From assembly GCA_964636205.1 (NCBI GenBank), contig CAZWPF010000003.1, positions 1 to 64,000 on the forward strand: 64,000 nucleotides of DNA. The letters run 5' to 3'. Made by a program: the position numbers and the translations under genes. The notes under the pieces were generated by a model, which saw only the letters and a list, made by a program, of their open reading frames with translations, made no database searches and was not told the DNA's origin. Below, one piece after another: positions 53,292 to 62,523 of this stretch (positions are counted from its first letter, which is position 1; the number at the start of each line of letters is the position of its first letter). Source of the DNA: JBEBVQ01 sp964636205. Its GTDB lineage: Bacteria; Bacteroidota; Bacteroidia; Chitinophagales; Chitinophagaceae.

Positions 53292-53558
53292 CTATTTAAA
53301 AAGATCCGTTACATAGGGCAACAACGCCATTTGACGAGCCTTTTTAACAGCCTGTGCTACCTTGCGCTGATATTTCAGAGAATTGCCCGTAATACGACGA
53401 GGCAACAATTTACCCTGTTCATTCAGAAATTTTTTCAAAAACTCAGCATCCTTGTAATCAATATACTTGATGCCCATTTTCTTGAAGCGACAGTATTTTT
53501 TCTGACGCTTTTCCACGCGAGTGGAAGTAAGGAATTTAATATCGTTTTGCTTTGCCAT
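53292..53558 (-). CDS. rpsR: 30S ribosomal protein S18
   Basis: S18 is a small-subunit platform protein that pairs with S6. The 88-residue product contains the family block IKYIDYKDAEFLKKFLNEQG followed by KLLPRRITGNSLKYQRKV. A cysteine is present in KKYCRFKKMG, but a zinc motif is not complete. It lies 20 bp after rpsF; the ssb or priB gene found between them in many bacteria is absent. Confidence 0.97.
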   Translation of the reverse strand: MAKQNDIKFLTSTRVEKRQKKYCRFKKMGIKYIDYKDAEFLKKFLNEQGKLLPRRITGNSLKYQRKVAQAVKKARQMALLPYVTDLFK

Positions 53559-53578
53559 TTCAAACTGATTTTTAATAA

Positions 53579-53938
53579 TTAGGAAGCTTGCGTCTCCGCG
53601 TTTTTGTTACGGCGCTTTTCATTATACTCAACCGCATACTTGTCCAAACGAGTAACCATGTGACGCATTACATTCTCGTCACGGTTCATTTGAATTTCCA
53701 ATTTGGAATTCAATTCGGTTGGAGCAGCATACTCAAGCAACCAATAAAGTCCTGTCGTTTTCTTTGCAATAGGATAAGCAAACGAGCGAAGACCCCATGC
53801 TTCCTGGTGAACGATCTCACCACCATTCTCGGTAATAAAGTCTGAAAATTTCTTCTGAGCAGCTTTATAATCATCCTCAGCCAATACAGGCGTGAAAATA
53901 ACCATCAGCTCATAGCGTTGAAGGTTGTTTGTTGCCAT
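53579..53938 (-). CDS. rpsF: 30S ribosomal protein S6
   Basis: S6 binds the platform of the small subunit together with S18. The 119-residue product has the start RYELMVIFTPVLAEDDYKAA, then the strands LRSFAYPIAKKTTGLYWLLEY and NRDENVMRHMVTRLDKYAVE. It is the first gene of the rpsF-rpsR-rplI operon; a -7 box lies 87 bp upstream. Confidence 0.96.
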   Translation of the reverse strand: MATNNLQRYELMVIFTPVLAEDDYKAAQKKFSDFITENGGEIVHQEAWGLRSFAYPIAKKTTGLYWLLEYAAPTELNSKLEIQMNRDENVMRHMVTRLDKYAVEYNEKRRNKNAETQAS

Positions 53939-54025
53939 AAAATTTTATTCGTTTAACAATTGATTTCCAAAGCTCGGCAGCAACGCCGGACACCCGAAAT
54001 ACAGGCGGCCGAGCAAAATGGGATG

Positions 54026-54033
54026 CAAAGGTA
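54026..54033 (-). promoter_or_regulatory. -7 box of rpsF
   Basis: The minus strand reads TACCTTTG, the same box as for rpsJ, 87 nt before the rpsF ATG. The leader is long enough for an S6:S18 autoregulatory fold, which was not checked. Confidence 0.55.
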
Positions 54034-54110
54034 AATGAAATAAGAAAAATAACCAATAAAAATATAGAAATAAACACAAGAGGTTGCTTCCCCGTCCTAA
54101 AACTGCTTAT

Positions 54111-54638
54111 TTACAATCGTTTAAATATATCATCCGCCAATACCATCCTTGCCCTGGCTCTGAATCCGGAGGCTGCCTCAAAGGCCAATCCTTCTTCAAT
54201 CACCAATTTGAGTTCTCTGGTTATATCAGGGTAAATCCTGGCCAAATTCGCTAATACCGACATGGAACATACGCGTACGGCTACCGTCTCCGTCGGATCC
54301 GCCAATCGGTCGAAACAGATCTGCATCGCCAATCCATGCAATTCCTCCGGAATGTTCACAAATTGCAGCGATCGAATCACATTTCTTTTTGCAGCTGCAG
54401 AGACCTTACTGTCCGTGATTCGCTGCAACATCTTATCCAAATAGGGAGCTACCAAAGCAGGCGCACGCTCAGCTACTTGCGTGATTACCCAAGATGCCCT
54501 TTGTCCGACCACGGTATCATCCATCACAAATGCACCTATCAGTTCCAGCAACAGTTTCGGATCATCACAAGCGGCAATAGCCATCGCGGCCGAATGCTCC
54601 TTAGGAAGTTTTACTTTCAATCGGGCTAATACCTCCAT
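54111..54638 (-). CDS. HEAT-repeat-like protein of unknown function
   Basis: The 175-residue soluble, all-helical protein has a HEAT/armadillo-like pattern: alternating helices such as RASWVITQVAERAPALVAPY, AAAKRNVIRSLQFVN and VAVRVCSMSVLANLARIYPD. It has no signal peptide. It follows the DUF349 gene by 30 bp on the same strand and could be co-transcribed. A protein-binding scaffold role is plausible from the fold alone. Confidence 0.72.
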   Translation of the reverse strand: MEVLARLKVKLPKEHSAAMAIAACDDPKLLLELIGAFVMDDTVVGQRASWVITQVAERAPALVAPYLDKMLQRITDSKVSAAAKRNVIRSLQFVNIPEELHGLAMQICFDRLADPTETVAVRVCSMSVLANLARIYPDITRELKLVIEEGLAFEAASGFRARARMVLADDIFKRL

Positions 54639-54668
54639 ATCACTACCCCAACAATTTTCCCGATTTAG

Positions 54669-56237
54669 TTATTCAGATTGCGCTTCGCGCGCTTCCGGTT
54701 CAAGCTGATTTTGCAGTTCCTCGACTTTCTTCCGCTTCCTTTCAATATTCTTTTCGGTCTGCTCGATAAGACCGGTGAGATGTGTTCTCAACTCCTCTTC
54801 CTTTGGCCCGGGCGTTATGTTTTCTAACCCGTTTCTAAAATCCGCCAATTTCTCCTCTTCCTCCCGAAGTTCCTCCCAGAGCGTAGTAATATATTGGGCA
54901 GCCTGCTGCCTTCTGCGCTCCTGATGGTGTTGAGCTTGTTCTTTCCGCAACTTCCTGTTTTCATCCTTGCGTTTAAAAAACGATGTACGGATATCTAAAA
55001 ACTGCTTCCAGATTTGATCTCCATACTTTCTAGGAACGGGTCCGATTAACTTCCACTCATTCATCAAGCGATTTAGCTCCTCAGTTGCAGTTTGCCAATG
55101 AGTCGAATTTCTATATGCTTCTGCCTGCTCCAACAACGCCAGTTTTTTTCGATAGTTTTCCTCCAGCTCCGACATTACCCTATCGAAATGCGCTCTCCGC
55201 GCGTTGAAAAACGTATCCTTAGCTGCAAAAAATCTCCCTCTGATCTCTTCCAACTTTTCCGCAGGCACCTTACCGATCTCCTTCCACTTCTCGGTCAAAT
55301 CCAAAAAGATTTTAGAAGTTTTCGACCAATCTGTACTATCCTTCAAACTTTCAGCTTGTTCTACCAGCGCCATTTTAGCCATGTAGTTTGACTCTTGTTC
55401 CTGTTGAACTTGCTCGTAGTGCTGCTTCTTTCTATCGAAAAAAACATTCTTAGCAGTTATAAATCTCTGCCATAATTCTTCATTCTTTCCTGGCAACGTC
55501 CTTCCAGTACCCTTCCATTTTTCCATCAGCTGCTTAAATTCTTCAGTTGCAGCCTTCCATTGGTCGGAATGTGCCAAAGCCTCTGCTTTCTCGGTGAGCT
55601 CTAATTTCAAATCGAGATTCACCAGCATATCCTCCTCCCTATCCTCTATATCCTCTCTTTTCCGCGCATAAAATTTATCGCAGGCAGCTTCTAACCGCTT
55701 CCATAGCTCTTCGGTCTGCCTTTTGGAAGTAGTCCGAAACTGCTTCCATTGATTCTTTACTTCTTTAAAAAACGCTGTTGCCTCTGTCCATTCTTCGCTA
55801 TCCGCCCACTTCTCAGCTTCTTCTACGATAGCCAGTCTTGCCTTATATGCTTCCTTGGAAAGCTCGTCTAAAACGGCTTCCCAGGATTCCAATTGACTCC
55901 ATAATGGCACATAATCTCCCAAAGCATTTACCCCGGAAAGAAACTCACGGAAACGAGCCACTTTCCCTGCCAAATCCATTTTCTCCTCTACCTGCTCCCA
56001 TTCAGATTTCAAAGCCGCCAACTTTTCCTTTACCACTTCAAATTGCGCTACCAAACTGGTTATCTGAGCATCAGGATTCTCTGCATGCAACTTGGCTACA
56101 ATTCGCTCCTTCCCTTTTTCCGAAGGAAATAAAATCAATTCTCCGGTCTCTTGCAGTTCACAATTTTCCTTTCCTGGAAACGAAACACCATGCCACCATT
56201 CAGTCAATAAAGCAGTAAGTTCACCTCCTTGAGTCAT
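54669..56237 (-). CDS. DUF349 repeat protein
   Basis: The ~522-residue protein has at least four DUF349 repeats of about 75 residues, each with a W-x5-(T/S)-x2-F-x4-W-K-x2-G-x-P-like core (for example LMEKWKGTGRTLP, LTEKWKEIGKVP, LMNEWKLIGPVP) followed by a helix rich in F-x2-(R/A)-x3-F (FFDRKKQHYEQ, FFNARRAHFD). The carboxy end is a coiled coil with Arg/Gln/Glu-rich sequence. It is cytosolic and very highly charged. ATG 56237 (MTQGGEL) is preferred to 56288. The function of DUF349 proteins is not known to me. Confidence 0.82.
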   Translation of the reverse strand: MTQGGELTALLTEWWHGVSFPGKENCELQETGELILFPSEKGKERIVAKLHAENPDAQITSLVAQFEVVKEKLAALKSEWEQVEEKMDLAGKVARFREFLSGVNALGDYVPLWSQLESWEAVLDELSKEAYKARLAIVEEAEKWADSEEWTEATAFFKEVKNQWKQFRTTSKRQTEELWKRLEAACDKFYARKREDIEDREEDMLVNLDLKLELTEKAEALAHSDQWKAATEEFKQLMEKWKGTGRTLPGKNEELWQRFITAKNVFFDRKKQHYEQVQQEQESNYMAKMALVEQAESLKDSTDWSKTSKIFLDLTEKWKEIGKVPAEKLEEIRGRFFAAKDTFFNARRAHFDRVMSELEENYRKKLALLEQAEAYRNSTHWQTATEELNRLMNEWKLIGPVPRKYGDQIWKQFLDIRTSFFKRKDENRKLRKEQAQHHQERRRQQAAQYITTLWEELREEEEKLADFRNGLENITPGPKEEELRTHLTGLIEQTEKNIERKRKKVEELQNQLEPEAREAQSE

Positions 56238-56331
56238 AACCTCATTTTTTTCAGTAGACGTAATAAAAATCACATTATTACAGCGCAATATAATTACAAT
56301 AGATTATTTATACAACACACATTTTAGTTTT

Positions 56332-57078
56332 TTACTTGGCACCGAACACTTTCTGCAAAATAGATGATGTTCTTGCCGCCGGATTGGTTCTAATTTTCTT
56401 TTCCTCATCTGCGATGGTAACAAACATTCCATGCAATGCCCTTTCTGTCACATAACCTGTCAGATCCGGATTCACCTTACTCCTTGTAGTAGGCAATTTA
56501 TTGTAAGCAGTAAATACTTGCGACCAGTACGCGGTCGCGCCCACCTTGCTTAAGGAGCTACTGATTACCGGCTTAAATGCCGATGTAAGTTCAGCAGTTG
56601 TCCTTTGCCGCAAATAATTTGTAGCTGCATCATTGGCCCCTGTCAGAATAGCCAATCCGTCCTGAATCGTCATTTTAGAAACAGCATTCACGAATATTGG
56701 TACCGCCTTTGCTGATGCGTCTTCCGCTGCACGGTTCATGGCCAGAATCGCCTTATCTACCATACTGCCCATGCCAAGTTGCCTGAGTGTAGACTCCACC
56801 TGCTTTGCTTCGGGTGGCATCAATACCTTGATTAATGCATTTCCAAAAAATCCGTTGGTCGCAGACAACTTAGAAGACGCGTTTTTCGCTCCTAAATTCA
56901 ATGCCTCTTTGAGTCCGTTTACGATCTCCGAATTGGTCAAATCTTTTACCGATCCGCCGCTTCCTTTGGTACCGCCGGCCTGATTCTTAGCCTTATTAAA
57001 CAAATCCTGCCATGACTGAGCCTTTGCGCCACCTGCAAACAAACTTACCAGACCAATTGCCAAAACTATCTTTTTCAT
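56332..57078 (-). CDS. DUF4197 family exported protein
   Basis: The ~248-residue product has a signal peptide (MKKIVLAIGLVSLFAGGAKA). It matches the DUF4197 pattern: LTNSEIVNGLKEALNLGAKN, LMPPEAKQVESTLRQLG, FVNAVSKMTIQDGLAILTGA, and TERALHGMFVTIADEEKKIR. These are mostly helical periplasmic or outer-membrane-associated proteins with no known activity. ATG 57078 was chosen because it puts the signal peptide at the start. It lies 63 bp from the gene of the BatA-like protein upstream. Confidence 0.83.
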   Translation of the reverse strand: MKKIVLAIGLVSLFAGGAKAQSWQDLFNKAKNQAGGTKGSGGSVKDLTNSEIVNGLKEALNLGAKNASSKLSATNGFFGNALIKVLMPPEAKQVESTLRQLGMGSMVDKAILAMNRAAEDASAKAVPIFVNAVSKMTIQDGLAILTGANDAATNYLRQRTTAELTSAFKPVISSSLSKVGATAYWSQVFTAYNKLPTTRSKVNPDLTGYVTERALHGMFVTIADEEKKIRTNPAARTSSILQKVFGAK

Positions 57079-57141
57079 CAGCTTATTATATATTTCGAAG
57101 TTACAAAAATGGTTATATCCGTACAAATCAGCCCGACTCCA

Positions 57142-59169
57142 TTACTGGGCCATCCAATACTTACGCAATAACCATTCCGTAGTTAATAATAGTAATATTA
57201 AAATGAATAACCATTTCCTTTCGATCAGGGGCAGGCGCTCCGATACTGTGTGTATTACCGGTTTAATTTTCGACTCAGCGCGAATGCTATCATAGATAGA
57301 GCTCGCCTGAGACCACGGCACAAAATGCCCGTTATATTTCGCGGCCAATCCATACAACAATGCATAGTCAGCTCCCGATTCCATTAGCTCCGCAGAGGTG
57401 GTCGTCACTACAAACTGACCCTCATCTGTATATGTTGTCCCCTCGAATTTCACAGCCGCTGTGTAATGGTAATTGCCTGCTGGAAGAATACCGGGTTGCA
57501 AACGATAATGATTTCCCATTCGCTCAAACTTATATTGCGATTTACCTCCTGCACTATCCCTGATTTCTAATGTCGCTTCGGCAGTATTTACCTGCTCCCT
57601 GTTATTGTTCAACAGCCAGGCTTGAATGAGCATGGGTTCGCGATCTCCCCATACTCGTCTCGACATGGCGGTCCGAAAGGGTTTCTCCTTAGAAGAAGTA
57701 CTGAGGAAGATCATCGTCTGCCGGATAGCTTCATCGATGACCTCATGGCTTTTTTGAAATTGGTACTCATATAAGCGCCAGCGCCAAATTCCTACACCTG
57801 CAAGTACAGCAACGGGTCGCTCTCCCTGACGAAACCACCATAAGGGCTCCGTACTTCCACTGCCTTCCTGAAAAAACAGCGCATCGGCCCCGGGTGTCAG
57901 GCGAATACCTCCGGAATTCAAATGCAATGGCGGCATTCGATCCATAACTAATCGTATACCGGCTGGCAATAAAAATTGATAAAAGGACGGATTTAATACG
58001 GCCCGCACTTCGCGGTTTATCTGCCCCACCTCAAACACCGCCGCGTCTTGCAAGCTGTTCAGGATCTGAGCCGGCATTCGATCACCAAGTATCAGCCAAA
58101 CCGGCTTGCGTTGAAGTGCGGCAATCTGCGCTGCATTTAATGATATATTATGTAATACTACCGCATCAAATTTACCCAGATCCTCCGGCAACTTCCCGCC
58201 TGCGACTACAGTTATATCATATTTATCCTCGCCCTCCAATGCCTCTCTGATAGCACGAATATCCGGATGAGCCGCTCCCGCCGCCAATAATAATTTTCGC
58301 TTTTCCTCAACCACCTCCACAAAAAAATCCAGTCGGTTATTATGCAAATTCACCTCCCCCTCCATCGGCAACAGCTGTAAAGAATAATGGTGCACGCCCG
58401 GCTGTTCGGCGGTTAGCTGAAAGGATATGGATGCATCGTATGCGTCCGAAGCAATATATAACTCTGAACTACCCACCGGCTCTGATCCCCTGAATAATCG
58501 GAGCGATCCCCTATAGCCTCTTGCGAGCTTAGCCAGTACATCTGCCCTAACCTCAAAACGACTATGCAAAACGACCCTGGAGTTGACATAATGCTTAGTA
58601 ATTGCCAGATCGCGCTGTACACTCGTATCGCCAATGCCCACTGTATAAACAGGTGCTTCCAACGCGAGTGACTGATGTAATGGATTGACTCCCTGATTAA
58701 ATCTTCCATCGGAAGCTAGTATTATAGCGCCCAGGTTTCTGCCTTGATAAACCTCCTTTATTTCCGCCAATGCGGTCGATATATCAGTAGCCTGCTCTCG
58801 ATACTCAAACTGTCGATCCTCCGGACGAGCCTCCGCACCAAAAACCCAACGATCTAATTTATAGGACGCACCAATGCGATCCGCCAATGCCTCCATACTT
58901 TCGCTGTACCGAAGAGAATCCTCTTGAAGAGCGATTCCGACAGATTCAGATTGATCCTGAAGGATAACAACTATAGGAGCCTCGGTTTCCTGACGGGTGA
59001 TTAATATCGAAGGCAGCAATAATAGACTAAATACCAGTATCCAAGCAATAGAACGGAGTACTGAAGTTATTAAAGGATAGGGCACATTCCGACGCCTATC
59101 AGCACGAAAAACAATATATCCCGCGCCTGTCGCCAGTATGATCGCAAGTATCCAAAAAATCCATTGCAT
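57142..59169 (-). CDS. Large BatA/vWA-like membrane protein
   Basis: The 675-residue protein has two amino-terminal membrane segments (WIFWILAIILATGAGYIVF and LRSIAWILVFSLLLLPSIL), a long periplasmic part, and one carboxy-terminal segment (WLFILILLLLTTEWLL). Directly after TM2 comes a vWA-like region: VVILQDQSESVGIALQEDS, a MIDAS-like DQSES, then LGAIILASDGRFNQGVNP. Later a glutamine-amidotransferase-like Rossmann region (about 290-400) is possible. This layout is common in Bacteroidota next to moxR or bat genes, but none is adjacent here. No function is assigned. Confidence 0.75.
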   Translation of the reverse strand: MQWIFWILAIILATGAGYIVFRADRRRNVPYPLITSVLRSIAWILVFSLLLLPSILITRQETEAPIVVILQDQSESVGIALQEDSLRYSESMEALADRIGASYKLDRWVFGAEARPEDRQFEYREQATDISTALAEIKEVYQGRNLGAIILASDGRFNQGVNPLHQSLALEAPVYTVGIGDTSVQRDLAITKHYVNSRVVLHSRFEVRADVLAKLARGYRGSLRLFRGSEPVGSSELYIASDAYDASISFQLTAEQPGVHHYSLQLLPMEGEVNLHNNRLDFFVEVVEEKRKLLLAAGAAHPDIRAIREALEGEDKYDITVVAGGKLPEDLGKFDAVVLHNISLNAAQIAALQRKPVWLILGDRMPAQILNSLQDAAVFEVGQINREVRAVLNPSFYQFLLPAGIRLVMDRMPPLHLNSGGIRLTPGADALFFQEGSGSTEPLWWFRQGERPVAVLAGVGIWRWRLYEYQFQKSHEVIDEAIRQTMIFLSTSSKEKPFRTAMSRRVWGDREPMLIQAWLLNNNREQVNTAEATLEIRDSAGGKSQYKFERMGNHYRLQPGILPAGNYHYTAAVKFEGTTYTDEGQFVVTTTSAELMESGADYALLYGLAAKYNGHFVPWSQASSIYDSIRAESKIKPVIHTVSERLPLIERKWLFILILLLLTTEWLLRKYWMAQ

Positions 59170-59321
59170 AAGCGTTAAAACTAAAGAAAATTATGAAACA
59201 GAACATATTAGAAATTCATAGGTATTCGCCAAGTTTACTACAGTAAAATAGAAGAGCTGCAACCGGCTAAATCCATTCCGAAGAACTATAGTAACTTGCG
59301 GGCTAATTTTATTCTGCCATT

Positions 59322-60203
59322 ATGAAGATAATCCCCGGAGATATAAACACGGCTCTACTACATAGTTACTTGCTGGGAGCGGTTGCACCCCGCCCTATTT
59401 GCTTTGCCAGTACCATCGACGCCGATGGCAATCCTAATCTTTCGCCATTTAGCTTTTTTAATATCTTCGGCAGCAAACCGCCGATTCTTGTTTTTTCCCC
59501 TGCACGAAGGGTGAGGAACAATACCATTAAACACACCCTAGAAAACATCCTCGCCACTAAAGAAGTGGTGATCAATGTGGTCAATTACAACATGGTACAA
59601 CAAACCAGTTTGGCTAGTTGCGAATACCCCGCAGGTGTTAATGAGTTTGAAAAAGCCGGATTTACTCCCGTGACATCAGAAATAGTCAAGCCTTTCAGAG
59701 TAAAAGAATCTCCTGCTCAACTGGAGTGTAAAGTGCTGCAAGTTATCGAAACCGGCACCGAGGGTGGCGCAGGCAATCTGATTATTTGCGAACTGGTTTG
59801 CATGCATCTCAACGATGAGGTACTGGACGAACAAGGCGTCATAGATCCTCATAAAATCGATCTGGTGGCTAGAATGGGTAAGGACTATTATTGTCGCGCT
59901 TCAGGAAGCGCTGTTTTTGAAGTACCAAAACCAAATGTGCAATTAGGAATCGGTATCGACGCGCTCCCCGAATCAATTCGCAAGAGCAATGTACTCACCG
60001 GGAACCACCTGGGCATGCTCGGCAATAGCACTGCTATTCCTGAATTCGATACTAACCTTGCGGATAAACGCCTGATGGAAATCATGGAAAAATGGAATAA
60101 CGCACCGGCTGAAAAGTCGAATGCAATACACCAGTATGCGAAGGAATTGCTGGATTCCGGCAATCTTTCCCTTGCCTGGCAGGTATTACTGGCCCATAAT
60201 TAA
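59322..60203 (+). CDS. Flavin reductase-like domain protein
   Basis: The 293-residue protein belongs to the FMN-binding split-barrel flavin reductase group. Visible features: APRPICFASTIDADGNPNLSP, PFSFFNIFGSKPP, and KEVVINVVNYNMVQQT in the flavin-binding half (1-200), and a carboxy extension of ~90 residues. Such proteins reduce FMN or bind it for an unknown oxidoreductase reaction. Its stop codon shares TTAA with the stop of the convergent P-type ATPase gene. Confidence 0.85.
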   Translation: MKIIPGDINTALLHSYLLGAVAPRPICFASTIDADGNPNLSPFSFFNIFGSKPPILVFSPARRVRNNTIKHTLENILATKEVVINVVNYNMVQQTSLASCEYPAGVNEFEKAGFTPVTSEIVKPFRVKESPAQLECKVLQVIETGTEGGAGNLIICELVCMHLNDEVLDEQGVIDPHKIDLVARMGKDYYCRASGSAVFEVPKPNVQLGIGIDALPESIRKSNVLTGNHLGMLGNSTAIPEFDTNLADKRLMEIMEKWNNAPAEKSNAIHQYAKELLDSGNLSLAWQVLLAHN

Positions 60204-62086
60204 AATTGTTTCTTCTGAATTCGGGTGGCATTGAGGATCGCCAACAATGCCACCCCTACATCTGCAAATACAGCCTCCCACATTGTCGCTATTCCTCCGG
60301 CACCCATTATTAATACGATTGCCTTTACCGCAAAGGCCATGGTAATATTTTGCCAGACCACTTTCTTAGTTGCTATACCAATATCCATCGCCTGTAACAA
60401 TCCCGAAGGCTGATCGGTCCTGATAATTACATCTGCTGATTCTATTGCCAAGTCTGTACCCAAGCCTCCCATAGCAATCCCTACGTCGGCAATAGCTAAG
60501 GCTCCTGCATCATTCAAACCATCACCCATAAATGCAACCAAACCTCCGGACTTTTCCTTGTATTGTCTGACATACTGTATTTTATCCTCCGGCAACAACG
60601 CCCCAATTGCTTCGACAACTTCAAGTTCCTCCTTTACGGTGTCTACAACAGATTGTCGGTCGCCCGACAGTATGATAGTCTCTATACCTCTTCGCTTTAA
60701 TTCAGCAATCGTATGTTTACTGTCCGCTCTTATCTCATCTGCAATGATCAAATAACCCGCTAGCAATCCATCGATCCCCACCAAAATCAAAGTCTTGCCC
60801 TCCGATTCGATATCCACTTCTATGTTGACACCTTCCTGCATCAACAATTGCACATTACCGACAACCACTTTTTTACCCGACACCAAGCCGGTCATTCCCA
60901 TCCCGGGATGCTCTACCACCTGCTCGACTTTAAATTGAGTCGTAGATGCATTAGTATATTCCACAACGGCCTTTGCCACCGGATGTGTTGATAGCGACTC
61001 CAATGCACTCGCGTACGACAACCATTGCTCCGGCTCTTTTCTTACAGGCACTGCCCGTTGCACTTTAAATACTCCCCTAGTCAATGTCCCCGTCTTATCC
61101 ATAAACACTGCCGATACCTGGGGTATCAAATCCAGAAAATTGGATCCTTTAAACAATATCCCGTGACGGGATGCAGCCCCAATTCCTCCAAAATAGCCAA
61201 GCGGAATCGAGATTACCAAGGCGCAAGGACAGGATAACACCAAAAAAATCAACGCACGATATAGCCAGTCCTCAAAACGATACTCCGATACTATCAATGC
61301 AGGCAACGCAACTAATGCGATTGCAAAGAAAACGACTATCGGAGTATAAATCCTGGAAAAACGTCGTATGAACTGCTCTGTCTTTGCCTTGTTACGCGCT
61401 GCCTCTTCAACCACCTGCAGCATTTTGGCGATAGAACTATCGGCATACGGGCGCTCTGTCACCAGTTCCACAGGATCCCCCTGATTGATCATACCGGCCA
61501 ATGCCATTTCACCCTGTGTCCGATTTATCGGCGCAATTTCTCCGGTTAATGCGGCTGCATTGAATATTCCATTTTCACTTATCAGACTCCCATCCAAGGG
61601 TACCTTTTCTCCGGCGCGCACCAATATCCTGGTGCCCGGATTAACCGTTACTGCATCGACCTCCACTGTGCTCGATTCCCTTATTACCGTAGCCCTGTCA
61701 GGTCGTGCATCCAGTAAGGCATTTATGTTGCGACGGGCCCTAACCACAGCTGCATGTTGAAAATGCTCACCAATAGTATAAAATAGCATCACAGCAACGG
61801 CCTCGGGATATTCTCCAATTAGAAATGCTCCCAACGTAGCAATTGTCATTAAGAAAAACTCAGTAAATACATCCCCACGAAGCGCTAATTTCACTCCCTT
61901 TAGTGCGACCGGCCAGCCCACGGGGATATAAGCTAAGAGATATAAGAAAACCCGCTCGCGGTATTCAGGGAATTCCGGGGAAAAATAATCCAGACTGATA
62001 ACGAATATCAGTAAAACCAGACTGATAACGACAGGCAAATATTTATTCCAATCAAACCCTGACAATTCCTGCTTGTTCTGACTCAT
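60200..62086 (-). CDS. Heavy-metal P-type ATPase, Zn/Cd/Pb type (P1B-2), lacking the N-terminal metal-binding domain
   Basis: This is an inner-membrane metal exporter of 628 residues. Motifs: TGEIAP phosphatase loop, CPC in LSCPCALVISIPLG, DKTGTLTRG phosphorylation site, HP pair in STHPVAKAVV, and GDGLNDAGALA. In the last helices, AVKAIV and ADVGVAL match the Lys and Asp of Zn/Cd/Pb (ZntA/CadA) pumps, not the NxxY/MxxS motifs of Cu pumps. There is no amino-terminal HMA domain; instead a small secreted HMA protein is encoded 30 bp upstream. The metal assignment rests on the motif reading. Confidence 0.9.
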   Translation of the reverse strand: MSQNKQELSGFDWNKYLPVVISLVLLIFVISLDYFSPEFPEYRERVFLYLLAYIPVGWPVALKGVKLALRGDVFTEFFLMTIATLGAFLIGEYPEAVAVMLFYTIGEHFQHAAVVRARRNINALLDARPDRATVIRESSTVEVDAVTVNPGTRILVRAGEKVPLDGSLISENGIFNAAALTGEIAPINRTQGEMALAGMINQGDPVELVTERPYADSSIAKMLQVVEEAARNKAKTEQFIRRFSRIYTPIVVFFAIALVALPALIVSEYRFEDWLYRALIFLVLSCPCALVISIPLGYFGGIGAASRHGILFKGSNFLDLIPQVSAVFMDKTGTLTRGVFKVQRAVPVRKEPEQWLSYASALESLSTHPVAKAVVEYTNASTTQFKVEQVVEHPGMGMTGLVSGKKVVVGNVQLLMQEGVNIEVDIESEGKTLILVGIDGLLAGYLIIADEIRADSKHTIAELKRRGIETIILSGDRQSVVDTVKEELEVVEAIGALLPEDKIQYVRQYKEKSGGLVAFMGDGLNDAGALAIADVGIAMGGLGTDLAIESADVIIRTDQPSGLLQAMDIGIATKKVVWQNITMAFAVKAIVLIMGAGGIATMWEAVFADVGVALLAILNATRIQKKQF

Positions 62087-62116
62087 AACTCGACGGAATA
62101 ATAAACAAAGTCTTTA

Positions 62117-62476
62117 TCATTTTTTACAGCATGCATCTAATCGGGAATAGGCGTCCGGATCGGCGCTCAGACTATCTGCATCATATCCCACAGCCGCGAT
62201 TGAGTTCCGAATCTGATCGGGATTAGTGCGATCGGCATTATATGCTACCCTGATCGACATGGACGCCACATCGATATCAACCCGCTTCACCCCTTTCAAT
62301 CTATAGACCGACTCCTCGATCAACGATCTACAGGTTTCACATTTCTGACAATGATCACAATAAATTCGAGTGCTAATGTGTATAGTTTCAGTTTTCGACT
62401 GAGCAGTTGCCCTGTTACAGCCGAATAATATCAGTCCGACTATCATTGCGCTGCCCACGCGGATAATTGTATTCAT
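62117..62476 (-). CDS. Exported HMA-like metal-binding lipoprotein
   Basis: The ~119-residue product has a lipoprotein signal (lipobox LILFGC, then NRATAQ) and one HMA-like ferredoxin-fold domain. The metal loop is IYCDHCQKCETC instead of the normal M-x-C-x2-C, giving four cysteines, and the protein ends in DACCKK. The later part (LKGVKRVDIDVASMSIRVAY, IRNSIAAVGYDA) is typical HMA. It lies 30 bp upstream of the Zn/Cd-type ATPase and is probably co-transcribed. It acts outside the inner membrane, so it may receive or trap the metal that the pump exports. Confidence 0.8.
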   Translation of the reverse strand: MNTIIRVGSAMIVGLILFGCNRATAQSKTETIHISTRIYCDHCQKCETCRSLIEESVYRLKGVKRVDIDVASMSIRVAYNADRTNPDQIRNSIAAVGYDADSLSADPDAYSRLDACCKK

Positions 62477-62523
62477 AAATCTGGATTTTAAACCCACTCA
62501 AATCAGTTTGACTCCGCAACGCC

